From Enhygromyxa salina (GTDB lineage: Bacteria > Myxococcota_A > Polyangia > Nannocystales > Nannocystaceae), in the NCBI RefSeq assembly GCF_002994635.1, contig NZ_PVNL01000121.1, positions 43,033 to 107,032 of the forward strand: a stretch of DNA of 64,000 nucleotides. Reading direction: 5' to 3'. Below are positions 17,763-25,746 of this stretch, in pieces. The translations under genes were made by a program, and so were the position numbers. Every line of letters begins with the position of its first letter. Position 1 is the first letter of the stretch. The notes beneath the pieces are model-generated. The model was not told where the DNA came from and searched no databases. It worked only from the letters and a program-made list of their open reading frames with translations.

Positions 17763-18604
17763 ATGACCACAAAAAACAATCGATACTTCGGAATCTTGCC
17801 TGTTCTCCTGATGACCGGATGCCTCGGCACGAACCCGCTGCTCGCCGAATGTGGCGAGTCCTGGGAAATCGTGGCCGAGAACGCCCAGGGCGAAACCGCG
17901 GACGCAAGGTCCGAGACATCAAGACGCCCCACTACTGGATGAGGGGCGAGCTGTGCCTCAGCCCGAGCGCGGTCTCCCAGCTCTCGGATCCCGAGAGCAC
18001 TCCGTATGATGCGCTTCGGACTCTCGCACTGCACGCGTGTGAAGAACAGGCGGCCGCATTGGATCTCGTGTCCCACAACTGCGAGGAAAGCCTGAGCGAG
18101 CCGCGGTATCTTGGCAGTTGCCTGATCGGCAAAGACCACTGTGACGGGGGAGACGGGACTGGCGAGTCCGGTGGTACCGGCGATACGGATGGCGACGCCA
18201 CCGGTGATACCGGGGACGAGACCACCGGCGATGACTCGCCGTTCGTCGCCCCGGCCGACCTGGTCGCGTGCATCGGCGACACCTGCGAGATTCGGCAGGC
18301 GCTCATCGATCAGGTTCTCACCGCCGACAGCTCGACCTTCGCGGCCGACGGCACCTACTTGATCCCGCACACGGCCACCTCCGATCAGCAAGACGGCTGG
18401 GAGGTTGCTGGCGTGGTGTCAGGCAACCTCGGTCACGCGCTCGGCTTCGAGAACGGCGACGTGATCACCGAGGTCGCGGGCGAGCCCGTCGACAGCTGGG
18501 CCGCGGTGGTCGATGTGGCCAACGAAGCGCTACACGCCCAGCGTGTCGAGCTCGTGTTGGTGCGGGACAATGTGGTCCATACGCGCAGCTACGTGCGTCG
18601 CTAG
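17763..18604 (+). pseudogene. Lipoprotein with C-terminal PDZ domain, split by a frameshift
   Basis: Translation from ATG 17763 gives a lipoprotein signal (GILPVLLMTGC) and about 50 residues, then runs into a stop at 17942. From about 17905 the -1/+2 frame carries the rest: HYWMRGELCLSPSAVSQL, a GDG/TGD-rich linker (18145-18235), a domain with paired Cys, and a PDZ-like end (LGHALGFENGDVITEVAGEP, 18430-18600) like those in GspC-type proteins. The shift lies between about 17900 and 17912, near GCGGACGCAAGG. Possible causes are a genuine mutation, a base-call error or, less likely, programmed frameshifting; no slippery run is obvious. The gene is seven bases after the Cys-rich lipoprotein gene. 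Confidence 0.65.
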
Positions 18605-18779
18605 TGTAATGAATCGCGGCGGCTCGACCGTCGACATTGGATGAGGTAGAGAATGTGGCGATCCGTTGGTGAGCGCTCGGCTCAGCCTAGGGCTCGGCTT
18701 CCTGCGCCTGGATCGGACATCGCGGCCGGCATGGCCGCGACGCACGATCCGGGCCGGAAGCCACAGGCCGCGGCGCCGC

Positions 18780-19631
18780 TCAGACCCCGCGCCAGCTGGC
18801 GAAGGCGATCCACGCGCCGCAGATCACGACAAAGTAGAGCAGGGCACCGACAGCCCAGCGTGCGGTCCGCCGGACCTCGGGCGGACCGGAGATCGCAGCG
18901 ACAACGAGCGCCAGCGGCTTCGGCCGCACACCGTCCCCAACCAGGATGACGCCGTGCCACAGCAGCACCGGGAGCCACACCGTGAAGCCCAGCACGAACA
19001 TCAACGTGGCCAACCACGCGGGCACGGCCGCCGGGATCCACGGACCAAACGCCGCTTGCACGACCTCTTGCGTGGTCCCGTCGAACACGAGCCCGCCCAG
19101 GATCAGCGTGAGGACGACCGAAATGACGACCCACACGACCCGCCTCGCGCGGTCGACCGGCATGGCCGTCGGTGCACCCACGCCACGCCGCGCCGTGATG
19201 CGCCCGAAGTGCAGCCCAAACCCCAGGAACATCAGGCCAAACAACGACGGCGTGAGAAACGGCGCCACGTCCCCGGTCTCGAGCACGGCCTGGTCCGCCG
19301 CGCCCGGGCGAACATGCACGCGAACCATGGCGCCGACTGGGTAGCGGGCCAACACCGTCGCCCGCCGCCCGCGACCACCAGGGTTGTCGAACACGTCGAA
19401 CCCGATGCGGGTCGACTCGTGCGACTCCCCCTCGACCTCGTAGGTGTAGCGGACGAACAGCTCGTCTTCACGGGTGCCGCTGTCCTGGACCTGACCGGAC
19501 ACCGTTGGCCAGTTGGCGGACGCGATCGCGTAGCTGATCGACCGCCCACTGAAGCCGAGGATCGTGAGGCCGAGCCCGACAAACACGAGGGTGGCCAGGG
19601 TCCCCACCAGCAGATCCGTTCGTCGTCCCAC
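18780..19631 (-). CDS. DUF3592-type membrane protein
   Basis: About 283 residues with an N-terminal helix (VGTLATLVFVGLGLTILGF), then a soluble beta-rich domain (WPTVSGQVQDSG, FVRYTYEVEG, YPVGAMVRVHV) that matches the DUF3592 pattern, and four further hydrophobic segments. GTG at 19631 gives a compact start directly before the first helix; an in-frame ATG at 19742 would add about 37 polar residues that look non-coding. The function of the family is unknown. The gene lies downstream of, and on the same strand as, ECF sigma copy A, separated by 164 bases that contain a 24-bp repeat. Confidence 0.72.
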   Translation of the reverse strand: MGRRTDLLVGTLATLVFVGLGLTILGFSGRSISYAIASANWPTVSGQVQDSGTREDELFVRYTYEVEGESHESTRIGFDVFDNPGGRGRRATVLARYPVGAMVRVHVRPGAADQAVLETGDVAPFLTPSLFGLMFLGFGLHFGRITARRGVGAPTAMPVDRARRVVWVVISVVLTLILGGLVFDGTTQEVVQAAFGPWIPAAVPAWLATLMFVLGFTVWLPVLLWHGVILVGDGVRPKPLALVVAAISGPPEVRRTARWAVGALLYFVVICGAWIAFASWRGV

Positions 19632-19694
19632 CCACGCACCATAGCCGGTAGCGATCGCGTTGCGCACGGATTGTCGAGGGCTGTAGACCGCGCG

Positions 19695-19718
19695 AGCTGG
19701 CCGCCCGGACCTCGAGGG
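19695..19718. repeat. 24-bp exact repeat, copy 1 (twin at 22470)
   Basis: A 24-bp block beginning AGCTGGCCGCCCGG is identical to 22470-22493. Both lie just past the 3' end of an ECF sigma gene copy, so they are probably outer parts of the duplicated block now separated from it by diverged sequence. Confidence 0.8.
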
Positions 19719-19795
19719 CGGAGCGGCGATCCAGCCGCCCACGGCTGGATCATGGAAAACTTCACGCGCCCTCGACCGAGCCCCACGCCCAACGC

Positions 19796-20422
19796 TCAGG
19801 CGTCGTCGCGCAGGCTCCGAGCGCGGACTTGCTGCGCCCAGGTCTCCAGCCCGTCGAGCGTGCTCATGGCCAGCTCGGGGCGCGCGGCCAGCCGCTCGAC
19901 GGTCGCGCGCAGCTGCTCACGACCGCGTCGCAGTCGCGACTTGACGGTGCCCTGGGGGATGTCCAGCGCCACTGCGATCTCCGTGACCGAGCAGTCCTCC
20001 CAGTAGTGCAGCTCGAGCACGACCTGCAGTTCGAGCGGGATGTCGCGGAGGCCAGCGAGGAACAGCCGCATCTCCTCGCGCTCGACCACGATCCCCGAGA
20101 GCGAGGGATCGAGCGCGACGGCCGAGACGCTGTCGAGGTCGACGCGATTGCCCTTCTGATCGCGGTAGTGACGGCACAGCTGCCGATAGGCGACGGCGAA
20201 CAGGTAGCTGCGAAAGCTGCCCTCTCCCCGGAACCGCGGCATCCCTTCGACGCAGGCGAGGAAGGTTCGCTGGATCAGATCGGGGCTCTTGTCGCCGACC
20301 TTGTTGATGAAGAACCGGGCGACCGGCTCGTAGTAGCGAGCGAACAAGCGCTGGCCGGCCGCGCGATCGCCAGCCCGCCAGGCCTCGAGACAGACCCCGT
20401 CATCTTGGTCCTGAGTCGTCAC
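19796..20422 (-). CDS. ECF-type RNA polymerase sigma factor, copy A
   Basis: A 208-residue sigma factor. Region 2 is visible in RLFARYYEPVARFFINKV, IQRTFLACVEGMPRF and SYLFAVAYRQLCRHYR. Region 4 is visible in LELQVVLELHYWEDCSVTEIA, followed by the helix-turn-helix recognition segment IPQGTVKSRLRRGREQL. GTG at 20422 is preferred over a TTG at 20461. The C-terminal tail (about 25 residues, ending ARSLRDDA) differs from the paralogue at 22518. There is no adjacent anti-sigma gene. It is divergent from a truncated S1P-lyase-like reading frame. Confidence 0.9.
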   Translation of the reverse strand: MTTQDQDDGVCLEAWRAGDRAAGQRLFARYYEPVARFFINKVGDKSPDLIQRTFLACVEGMPRFRGEGSFRSYLFAVAYRQLCRHYRDQKGNRVDLDSVSAVALDPSLSGIVVEREEMRLFLAGLRDIPLELQVVLELHYWEDCSVTEIAVALDIPQGTVKSRLRRGREQLRATVERLAARPELAMSTLDGLETWAQQVRARSLRDDA

Positions 20423-20470
20423 ACCCGGAGAATACCCAAGCGCCGGTAGGCAACAAGGCAAATGTCAGCT

Positions 20471-20490
20471 CGGGCCGAGCTTCTGGCCCG
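20471..20490. repeat. Dispersed hairpin element (related to 6206-6225)
   Basis: CGGGCC and GGCCCG enclose GAGCTTCT. Relative to the hairpin at 6206 the core GCTTCT loop side is kept, and one stem pair has changed T:A to C:G on both sides. Both copies are preceded by CAGCT. The element is absent from copy B of the duplication, so it is an insertion here. Confidence 0.5.
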
Positions 20491-20537
20491 CTTGCGAATG
20501 GCTCTGGATACCGGAGCGCGGGTTGGCAACGAGACAA

Positions 20538-21012
20538 TTCGAGCAGGCCAAGAAGCTGACGTTCGTCAAGGACCGGATCGCCGCCGAGTACGACAAAATG
20601 ATGGCGGAGCCGCGCCGAGCAGCCAAGCCCTACGCCGACGAGTATCCTCGCTGTGAGTCGCTGCCCGAGCAGGGGCGCAGCCGCGAACAGGTGCTCGCGC
20701 AGATGCAGGCGATGAGCGACCGCGAGGCGTCGCGTTGGCAAGAAGGGTTCGTCTCGGGCGCGGTCTACCACGGCGATCTCGAGCATCGGCGGTTCCTCGA
20801 GCAGGCCTACGCGATCCACTCGCAGACCAACCCGCTGCACTCGGATCTGTGGCCGAGCGTGACCAAGTACGAGGCCGAGATCGTCGCGATGACGGCGGAC
20901 ATGCTGGGCGCCGAGCAGGCCGGGTCGACCGCCGAGGTGTGCGGGACCGTGAGCTCGGGCGGGACCGAGTCGATCTTGATGGCGATGAAGACCTACGCGA
21001 TCGGGGCCGCGC
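20538..21012 (+). pseudogene. Truncated S1P-lyase-like gene fragment (copy A)
   Basis: The frame matches the N-terminal part of the full gene at 23274, from FEQAKKL to ESILMAMKTY, about residues 24-180. The true GTG start and about the first 23 codons are missing, replaced by a hairpin-bearing insert. The 3' two-thirds, including the PLP lysine, is gone. No stop interrupts the remnant, and the frame stays open to 21224, antisense to the lipoprotein gene at 21032. A TTG at 20523 could start a short product, but it could not be an active lyase. Confidence 0.9.
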
Positions 21013-21031
21013 TGATCCTCGCCCTCAGCGC

Positions 21032-22321
21032 TCACGGCAGCGGCGCGAGCAAGCTCAGGCCTTCGGTCTCGCTCGCACACAAGAACCGGGCCTTGCCGAT
21101 CGGCAAGAACGCCACGGTGTCACTCGGGACCTCCACCCATGACTGCGAGGGCATCATCGTGGTCCCGTCTCCGGTGGTGGTCCCCAGCGAGCCGATCCGA
21201 GCGTGCTCGATCGAGAGCCCGTAGAACTCGACCTCTGGCGTCTGACCACCGCCGACCCAATCCTCGGGTTGCCGGCTGGTGCGCTCGACCGGGTGGGGCA
21301 ACGGCATCGTCCAAGCCGGATCGACGCCAGGCTGGCTGTGGAGCGCCATGGCGGCTGGCTCGCGCGAGAGCACCAGCAGATCGTCGGCGACCTCGTCGGC
21401 GAAGGAGTGAATGAGGTACCCGGAGACGTCCAGAGCTGGCGACCACGAGCTGAGCGGACCGTTGGCGACACCCGGGAGCTCGAGGACCTGAAAGCTCGAC
21501 GACGCGCGCGAGAGCCCGACCAGCGCGAGATCGCGAAATTCGTCGATCCAGCTGTAGGCGTACTGCAGCTCCTCGACCGGCTCGTCGAGATCCCGCCAAC
21601 TGTCGAGCTCGAGCATGCCGACGTCGGCCGCGGTGAACAGCGACAAACGCCCGGTCGCGTCGGCCGAGACCACCGCGTCGCGGTAGGGCTGGCCATGATA
21701 GATCGACGCGAGCGCGGTCGGCTCGGCGGCCAGCGGGATCACTGCCGCGACCTCGATCGGATCGCCGAGCGTCAGGACGACCAACGCGTTGGGGTCCTTG
21801 GTAGCGATCACGTACACAGGCGCGGGCGGATTTTCGAACAAGATCGGGTGCGTCGCATCGACGACGGTGCCGTCGATCGCCAGCTGCTCGGGGTCGGGCA
21901 GGGGGCCGGCGTCATCGTAGCTGTACGCGCGATGATTGTTGGGGCCGGCGACATAGTATCGAGGGCCCGAGTTGGTGCCGAACCTGTCGATGAAATTGAC
22001 CGGATCCGGGTCGATCACGAGCGGATCGGCGTAGCAAAGTTCATCGAATGAACCCGCCTCGGAGAACGCGGCGCAGTCGTTCGTCGGCAGGTCGGGTGGT
22101 GATCCGGTCTCGGTCTCGGTCTCGGTTTCGGTCTCGGTCTCGGACCCACTCTCGCCCTCGGTCTCGCTCTCGCCAGGGCCTGGTCCGGTCTCGCTCTCGG
22201 CCTCAGTGGTGCCCGTTGACCCGTCGCCAGCCACATCGCCCGGACCACAGGCGGTTCCGACGAGCAGTAGCATGAGGGCAAGCTGCGACCCACTTCGAGT
22301 TCCCACGTCGTTTATCGTCAT
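21032..22321 (-). CDS. Large lipoprotein with Thr-Glu repeat linker
   Basis: A 429-residue lipoprotein with signal core SQLALMLLLVGTAC (lipobox Cys near residue 25). Residues about 30-75 form a low-complexity acidic linker of SE, GE and TE repeats. The rest is beta-rich (RYYVAGPNNHRAYSYDD, PVYVIATKDPNALVVLTLGD) and could be a propeller-like repeat fold, but no family is certain. It lies between the two copies of the sigma/lyase duplication; its 3' end is 20 bases from the truncated lyase fragment. It is probably exported and anchored in the outer membrane. Confidence 0.75.
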   Translation of the reverse strand: MTINDVGTRSGSQLALMLLLVGTACGPGDVAGDGSTGTTEAESETGPGPGESETEGESGSETETETETETETGSPPDLPTNDCAAFSEAGSFDELCYADPLVIDPDPVNFIDRFGTNSGPRYYVAGPNNHRAYSYDDAGPLPDPEQLAIDGTVVDATHPILFENPPAPVYVIATKDPNALVVLTLGDPIEVAAVIPLAAEPTALASIYHGQPYRDAVVSADATGRLSLFTAADVGMLELDSWRDLDEPVEELQYAYSWIDEFRDLALVGLSRASSSFQVLELPGVANGPLSSWSPALDVSGYLIHSFADEVADDLLVLSREPAAMALHSQPGVDPAWTMPLPHPVERTSRQPEDWVGGGQTPEVEFYGLSIEHARIGSLGTTTGDGTTMMPSQSWVEVPSDTVAFLPIGKARFLCASETEGLSLLAPLP

Positions 22322-22469
22322 CCCCGAGCCAGTGGCAGCTGCGCCCGGATCGGGGTGGAGAAAACCCGCGGTGCCGCCGAGGCTCGGGATCGGGCCCTAC
22401 AGTGTGCGCAGGTCGGCCACGATCCCCTCGACGTCGCGACCGAGTACCGCGCGTAAAACTTCTGCTTGA

Positions 22470-22493
22470 AGCTGGCCGCCCGGACCTCGAGGG
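22470..22493. repeat. 24-bp exact repeat, copy 2 (twin at 19695)
   Basis: Identical to 19695-19718. It lies 25 bases past the stop of ECF sigma copy B. See the entry at 19695. Confidence 0.8.
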
Positions 22494-22517
22494 GTCGGGC
22501 GGCTCGCGGCGATGCGG

Positions 22518-23162
22518 TCAGTCGCAGTAGCAAGCGCCGCCGTCGCACAGCTCCTCACTACACGGCCCGAGCAGCACCAGCTTGATGCAGTCGATCGGGT
22601 TGTAGCACTCGCACCAATTGTCGCCATCGGGGAGCGCGGCCAGCCGCTCGACGGTCGCGCACAGCTGCTCGCGACCGCGTCGCAGTCTCGACTTGACGGT
22701 GCCCTGGGGGATGTCCAGGGCCACTGCGATCTCCGCGACCGAGCAGTCCTCCCAGTAGTGCAGCTCGAGCACGACCTGCAGGTCGAGCGGGATGTCGCGG
22801 AGGCCAGCGAGGAACAGCCGCAGCTCCTCGCGCTCGACCACGAGCCCCGAGAGCGAGGGATCGAGCGCGACGGCCGAGACGCTGTCGAGGTCGAGGCGAT
22901 TGCCCTCCTGGTCGCGGTAGTGACGGCACAGCCGCCGGTAGGCCACGGCGAACAGGTAGCTGCGAAAGCTGCCCTCTCCCCGGAACCGCGGCATCCCTTC
23001 GACGCAGGCGAGGAAGGTCCGCTGGATGAGATCGGGGCTCTTGTCACCGACCTTGTTGATGAAGAACCGGGCGACCGGCTCGTAGTAGCGAGCGAACAAG
23101 CGCTGGCCGGCCGCGCGATCACCAGCACGCCAGCCCGCCAGCCTCGAGACAGGCCCCGTCAT
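22518..23162 (-). CDS. ECF-type sigma factor, copy B, with Cys-rich C-terminal tail
   Basis: A 214-residue paralogue of the sigma at 19796, nearly identical from DRAAGQRLF to ATVERLAA. Both ends differ. At the 5' end one base is lost and an 8-base segment gained relative to copy A, so the ancestral GTG frame closes and ATG 23162 (MTGPVSRLAGW) now opens the sigma frame. At the 3' end the tail after ERLAA is new and holds seven Cys in 32 residues (WCECYNPIDC, GPCSEELCDGGACYCD). Myxobacterial CorE-type ECF sigmas have Cys-rich tails that bind copper, so metal sensing is possible, but the tail may be a chance product of recombination. It is divergent from the intact lyase gene by 111 bases. Confidence 0.88.
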   Translation of the reverse strand: MTGPVSRLAGWRAGDRAAGQRLFARYYEPVARFFINKVGDKSPDLIQRTFLACVEGMPRFRGEGSFRSYLFAVAYRRLCRHYRDQEGNRLDLDSVSAVALDPSLSGLVVEREELRLFLAGLRDIPLDLQVVLELHYWEDCSVAEIAVALDIPQGTVKSRLRRGREQLCATVERLAALPDGDNWCECYNPIDCIKLVLLGPCSEELCDGGACYCD

Positions 23163-23815
23163 CTTGGTCCTGAAGCGTCACACCCGGAGAATACCCAAGC
23201 GCCGGTCGGCAACAAGACAATTCCGGGACATCAGGCGGGTGAAAGCGGGGCGCGGCTCGGCTAAAACCACCCGGTGGACCTCAAAGATCGAGCCAAGCAA
23301 CAGCTGCGGGACGCCAGCGAGAGCGTCGCTTCGGTGTTGTTCGAGCAGGCCAAGAAGCTGCCGTTCGTCAAGGACCGGATCGCCGCCGAGTACGACAAGA
23401 TGATGGCGGAGCTGCGCCGAGCGGCCAAGCCCTACGCCGACGAGTACCCCCGCTGTGAGTCGCTGCCCGAGCAGGGGCGCAGCCGCGAGCAGGTGCTCGC
23501 GCAGATGCAGGCGATGAGCGACCGCGAGGCGTCGCGCTGGCAAGAAGGGTTCGTCTCGGGCGCCGTCTACCACGGCGATCCCGAGCATCGGCGGTTCCTC
23601 GAGCAGGCCTACGCGATCCACTCCCAGACCAACCCGCTGCACTCGGATCTGTGGCCGAGCGTGACCAAGTACGAGGCCGAGATCGTCGCGATGACGGCGG
23701 ACATGCTGGGCGCCAAGCAGGCCGGGCCGACCGCCGAGGTGTGCGGGACCGTGAGCTCGGGCGGGACCGAGTCGATCTTGATGGCGATGAAGACCTACCG
23801 CGATCGGGCCCGCGC
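22634..23815. repeat. Segmental duplication, copy B (sigma gene body plus lyase 5' end)
   Basis: Counterpart of 19882-21012. Here the lyase gene is complete and the intergenic region lacks the hairpin insert, so copy B keeps the more ancestral lyase side. The sigma tail, however, differs from copy A beyond base 22634. Confidence 0.9.
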
Positions 23816-24797
23816 CGAGCAGGGCAACGACAAGCCCAACATCGTCGCGGCCACCAGCGCGCACGCGGCGTTCGACAAGGCCAGTCAGTACTTCGGGATC
23901 GAGCTGCGCAAGATCCCCGTGGGCGATGACTTCCGCGCCGACGTGAAGGCCATGAAGAAGGCCGTCGATCGCCACACGATCTGCCTGGTCGGATCGGCGC
24001 CGTGCTTTCCCCACGGCGTGATCGATCCGATCCCGGAGCTCGCGGCCATCGCGTTCGCGCGCAACATCGGGTTCCACACCGACGCGTGCCTGGGTGGGTT
24101 CGTGCTGCCGTGGGCGCGCGAGCTCGGCTTCCCGATCACGGAGTTCGACTTTCGCGTGGAAGGGGTGACCTCGATCTCGGCCGACACCCACAAGTACGGC
24201 TACGCGGCCAAGGGCACATCTGTGCTGCTGTATCGCGACAAGGCCCTGCGCAAGCACCAGTGGTTCACGCTCACCAACTGGCCAGGCGGCATCTATTTCT
24301 CGCCAACGTTCGCGGGCAGCCGCGCCGGAGGGATCAGCGCGGCCTGCTGGGCGGCGATGCAGGCGATCGGGCGGCAGGGCTACCTGGACGCGACCGAGGC
24401 GATCTTGCAGACGGCCAAGCAGCTGCGCGAAGGGATCGCCGCGATGCCTGATCTTCAGGTGCTCGGGGATCCGCTGTGGGTGATCAGCTTCGCCGCGGCA
24501 GATCCAAAATCTCTCGATGTGTACCGAGTCGGCGACGCGATGACCAAGCGACGCTGGAACCTAAACGGGCTGCACCGGCCGTCGTGTGTTCACATTGCCG
24601 TGACGTTGCGGCACACGCAGGCGGGCGTGGTCGAGCGCTTCTTGGAAGATCTTCGAGCCTCGATCGAGGAGGTGAAGCGGACACCGGCCGGCAGCGGGGG
24701 GATGGCGCCCGTGTATGGAATTGCGGCGACGCTGCCAGCTCGCGGGGCGGTGAGCGACATCTTGGGGATGTACATGGACGCGCTGTACGAGGTTTGA
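23274..24797 (+). CDS. Sphingosine-1-phosphate lyase-like PLP decarboxylase/aldolase
   Basis: A 507-residue group-II PLP enzyme. Motifs match the S1P lyase (Dpl1/SGPL1) branch: VSGAVYHGD (about residue 85), VSSGGTESILMA, AHAAFDKA, GSAPCFPHGVIDPI, HTDACLGGFVLPW, ISADTHKYGYAAKG with the PLP lysine near 306, and WPGGIYFSPTFAGSR. S1P lyase cleaves phosphorylated sphingoid bases to a fatty aldehyde and phosphoethanolamine. The start is GTG 23274. Eukaryotic forms have an N-terminal membrane helix; here the N-terminus is an amphipathic polar segment. Divergent ECF sigma copy B may regulate it. A truncated copy lies at 20538. An FA2H-like hydroxylase at 28868 supports sphingolipid metabolism in this organism. 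Confidence 0.9.
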   Translation: MDLKDRAKQQLRDASESVASVLFEQAKKLPFVKDRIAAEYDKMMAELRRAAKPYADEYPRCESLPEQGRSREQVLAQMQAMSDREASRWQEGFVSGAVYHGDPEHRRFLEQAYAIHSQTNPLHSDLWPSVTKYEAEIVAMTADMLGAKQAGPTAEVCGTVSSGGTESILMAMKTYRDRARAEQGNDKPNIVAATSAHAAFDKASQYFGIELRKIPVGDDFRADVKAMKKAVDRHTICLVGSAPCFPHGVIDPIPELAAIAFARNIGFHTDACLGGFVLPWARELGFPITEFDFRVEGVTSISADTHKYGYAAKGTSVLLYRDKALRKHQWFTLTNWPGGIYFSPTFAGSRAGGISAACWAAMQAIGRQGYLDATEAILQTAKQLREGIAAMPDLQVLGDPLWVISFAAADPKSLDVYRVGDAMTKRRWNLNGLHRPSCVHIAVTLRHTQAGVVERFLEDLRASIEEVKRTPAGSGGMAPVYGIAATLPARGAVSDILGMYMDALYEV

Positions 24798-24855
24798 CCG
24801 CTCAGTCGGGGCTGGCCTCCCGTCACGCGGCCCGTCGGTGTAGGATCGCGGCCGC

Positions 24856-25746
24856 ATGCGAGTCGACGGTATAGCGTTCGACAGCCCGCTCGGGCTGGAG
24901 GATGGGACCCACCATACTTTTTCATCTTCATCTTCATCCGCGGGGACGCCCGAGCGGCTCAGCGTGGAGTTCGAGCTGCCGGCTGGCGGCGCGACGCCGG
25001 CCGCGGAGGTCATCGCAGAGATCCGCGACTCGCTTAGCGAGTTCTTTGGCTCGTCGTTCACCCTGGTCGCGGAGGGGCAGACCACGCTGGCGGGCGAGCC
25101 TGCCGAGTTCTTCACCTACAGGCTCGACGGTCAGGAGCACATCGACGGCAAGATCGTGATCGCCAACCTGTCCGCAGGTCCGAACCCAGGCGACTGGGTC
25201 AAGCTCGCGTGGGAGGGCGACCGCGACCCGAGCTCGCTCGACGCCTATCTCGATCCGATCTTCGCCAGCTTTACGACCCAGGCTGACGCAACGCCGACGG
25301 TGCTCCCCGGCCACCAGCGCCACAGCGCGGGCCCGTGGGTGCTCGACGTGCCCGCGCAGCTTCGCGGCCCTCGCACCTTCATCTGGGAGGACATCGAGGC
25401 CGAGCTGCGGATCGAGCTGACGGTGCTCGAGGACGGCGAGCCCGAGCCGGTGCTCGAGCCGGGGGCCGCGGTCGCGGGTGGCGAAGAAGTCGCGCGGCTC
25501 GAGCGGACGATCGACGGTGGCGCGCGCTTCGACTTCCGCGTGCGCAGCGACAACGACCCCAACGGCGAGTCCACGCTGATCCTCGCCAAGCGCAAGGTCG
25601 AGCTGACCCAGCTGCCGAGCGCCCCGCGGCTGTACCGGTGGGTGGTGCTCTCGGCCTCGGCGCCGAGCACCGAGGGGGCCCGGCTCACGGCGATCATCGA
25701 CACCTTGCTCGCCAGCATTCGCGCCGAGGGCGAGGTCATTGCGTGA
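24856..25746 (+). CDS. DcrB/DUF1795-like protein, possible effector chaperone
   Basis: 296 residues, soluble, with two similar halves. About 1-140 has the DcrB pattern of a beta-strand start (VDGIAFDSPLGLEDG), a central helix (AEVIAEIRDSLSEFF) and LAGEPAEFFTYRLDGQEH. About 155-296 (GPWVLDVPAQL to TLLASIRAE) may be a second copy. A TCATCT-rich low-complexity run near 24920 encodes a Ser stretch. DUF1795 proteins act as Eag chaperones for type VI effectors in other bacteria. The stop overlaps the lipase GTG by three bases (25743-25746 GTGA), which implies coupling. The fold assignment is moderate. Confidence 0.65.
   Translation: MRVDGIAFDSPLGLEDGTHHTFSSSSSSAGTPERLSVEFELPAGGATPAAEVIAEIRDSLSEFFGSSFTLVAEGQTTLAGEPAEFFTYRLDGQEHIDGKIVIANLSAGPNPGDWVKLAWEGDRDPSSLDAYLDPIFASFTTQADATPTVLPGHQRHSAGPWVLDVPAQLRGPRTFIWEDIEAELRIELTVLEDGEPEPVLEPGAAVAGGEEVARLERTIDGGARFDFRVRSDNDPNGESTLILAKRKVELTQLPSAPRLYRWVVLSASAPSTEGARLTAIIDTLLASIRAEGEVIA

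Larger units (their letters stand above)
19882..21012. repeat. Segmental duplication, copy A (sigma gene body plus lyase 5' fragment)
   Basis: This stretch matches 22634-23815 closely. The shared part covers the sigma coding body, the divergent intergenic region and the first third of the lyase gene. By eye the sigma bodies differ at about 8 of 158 residues and the lyase parts at about 5 of 150. Copy A carries a ~70-base insert with a hairpin and has lost the lyase start. Confidence 0.9.
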
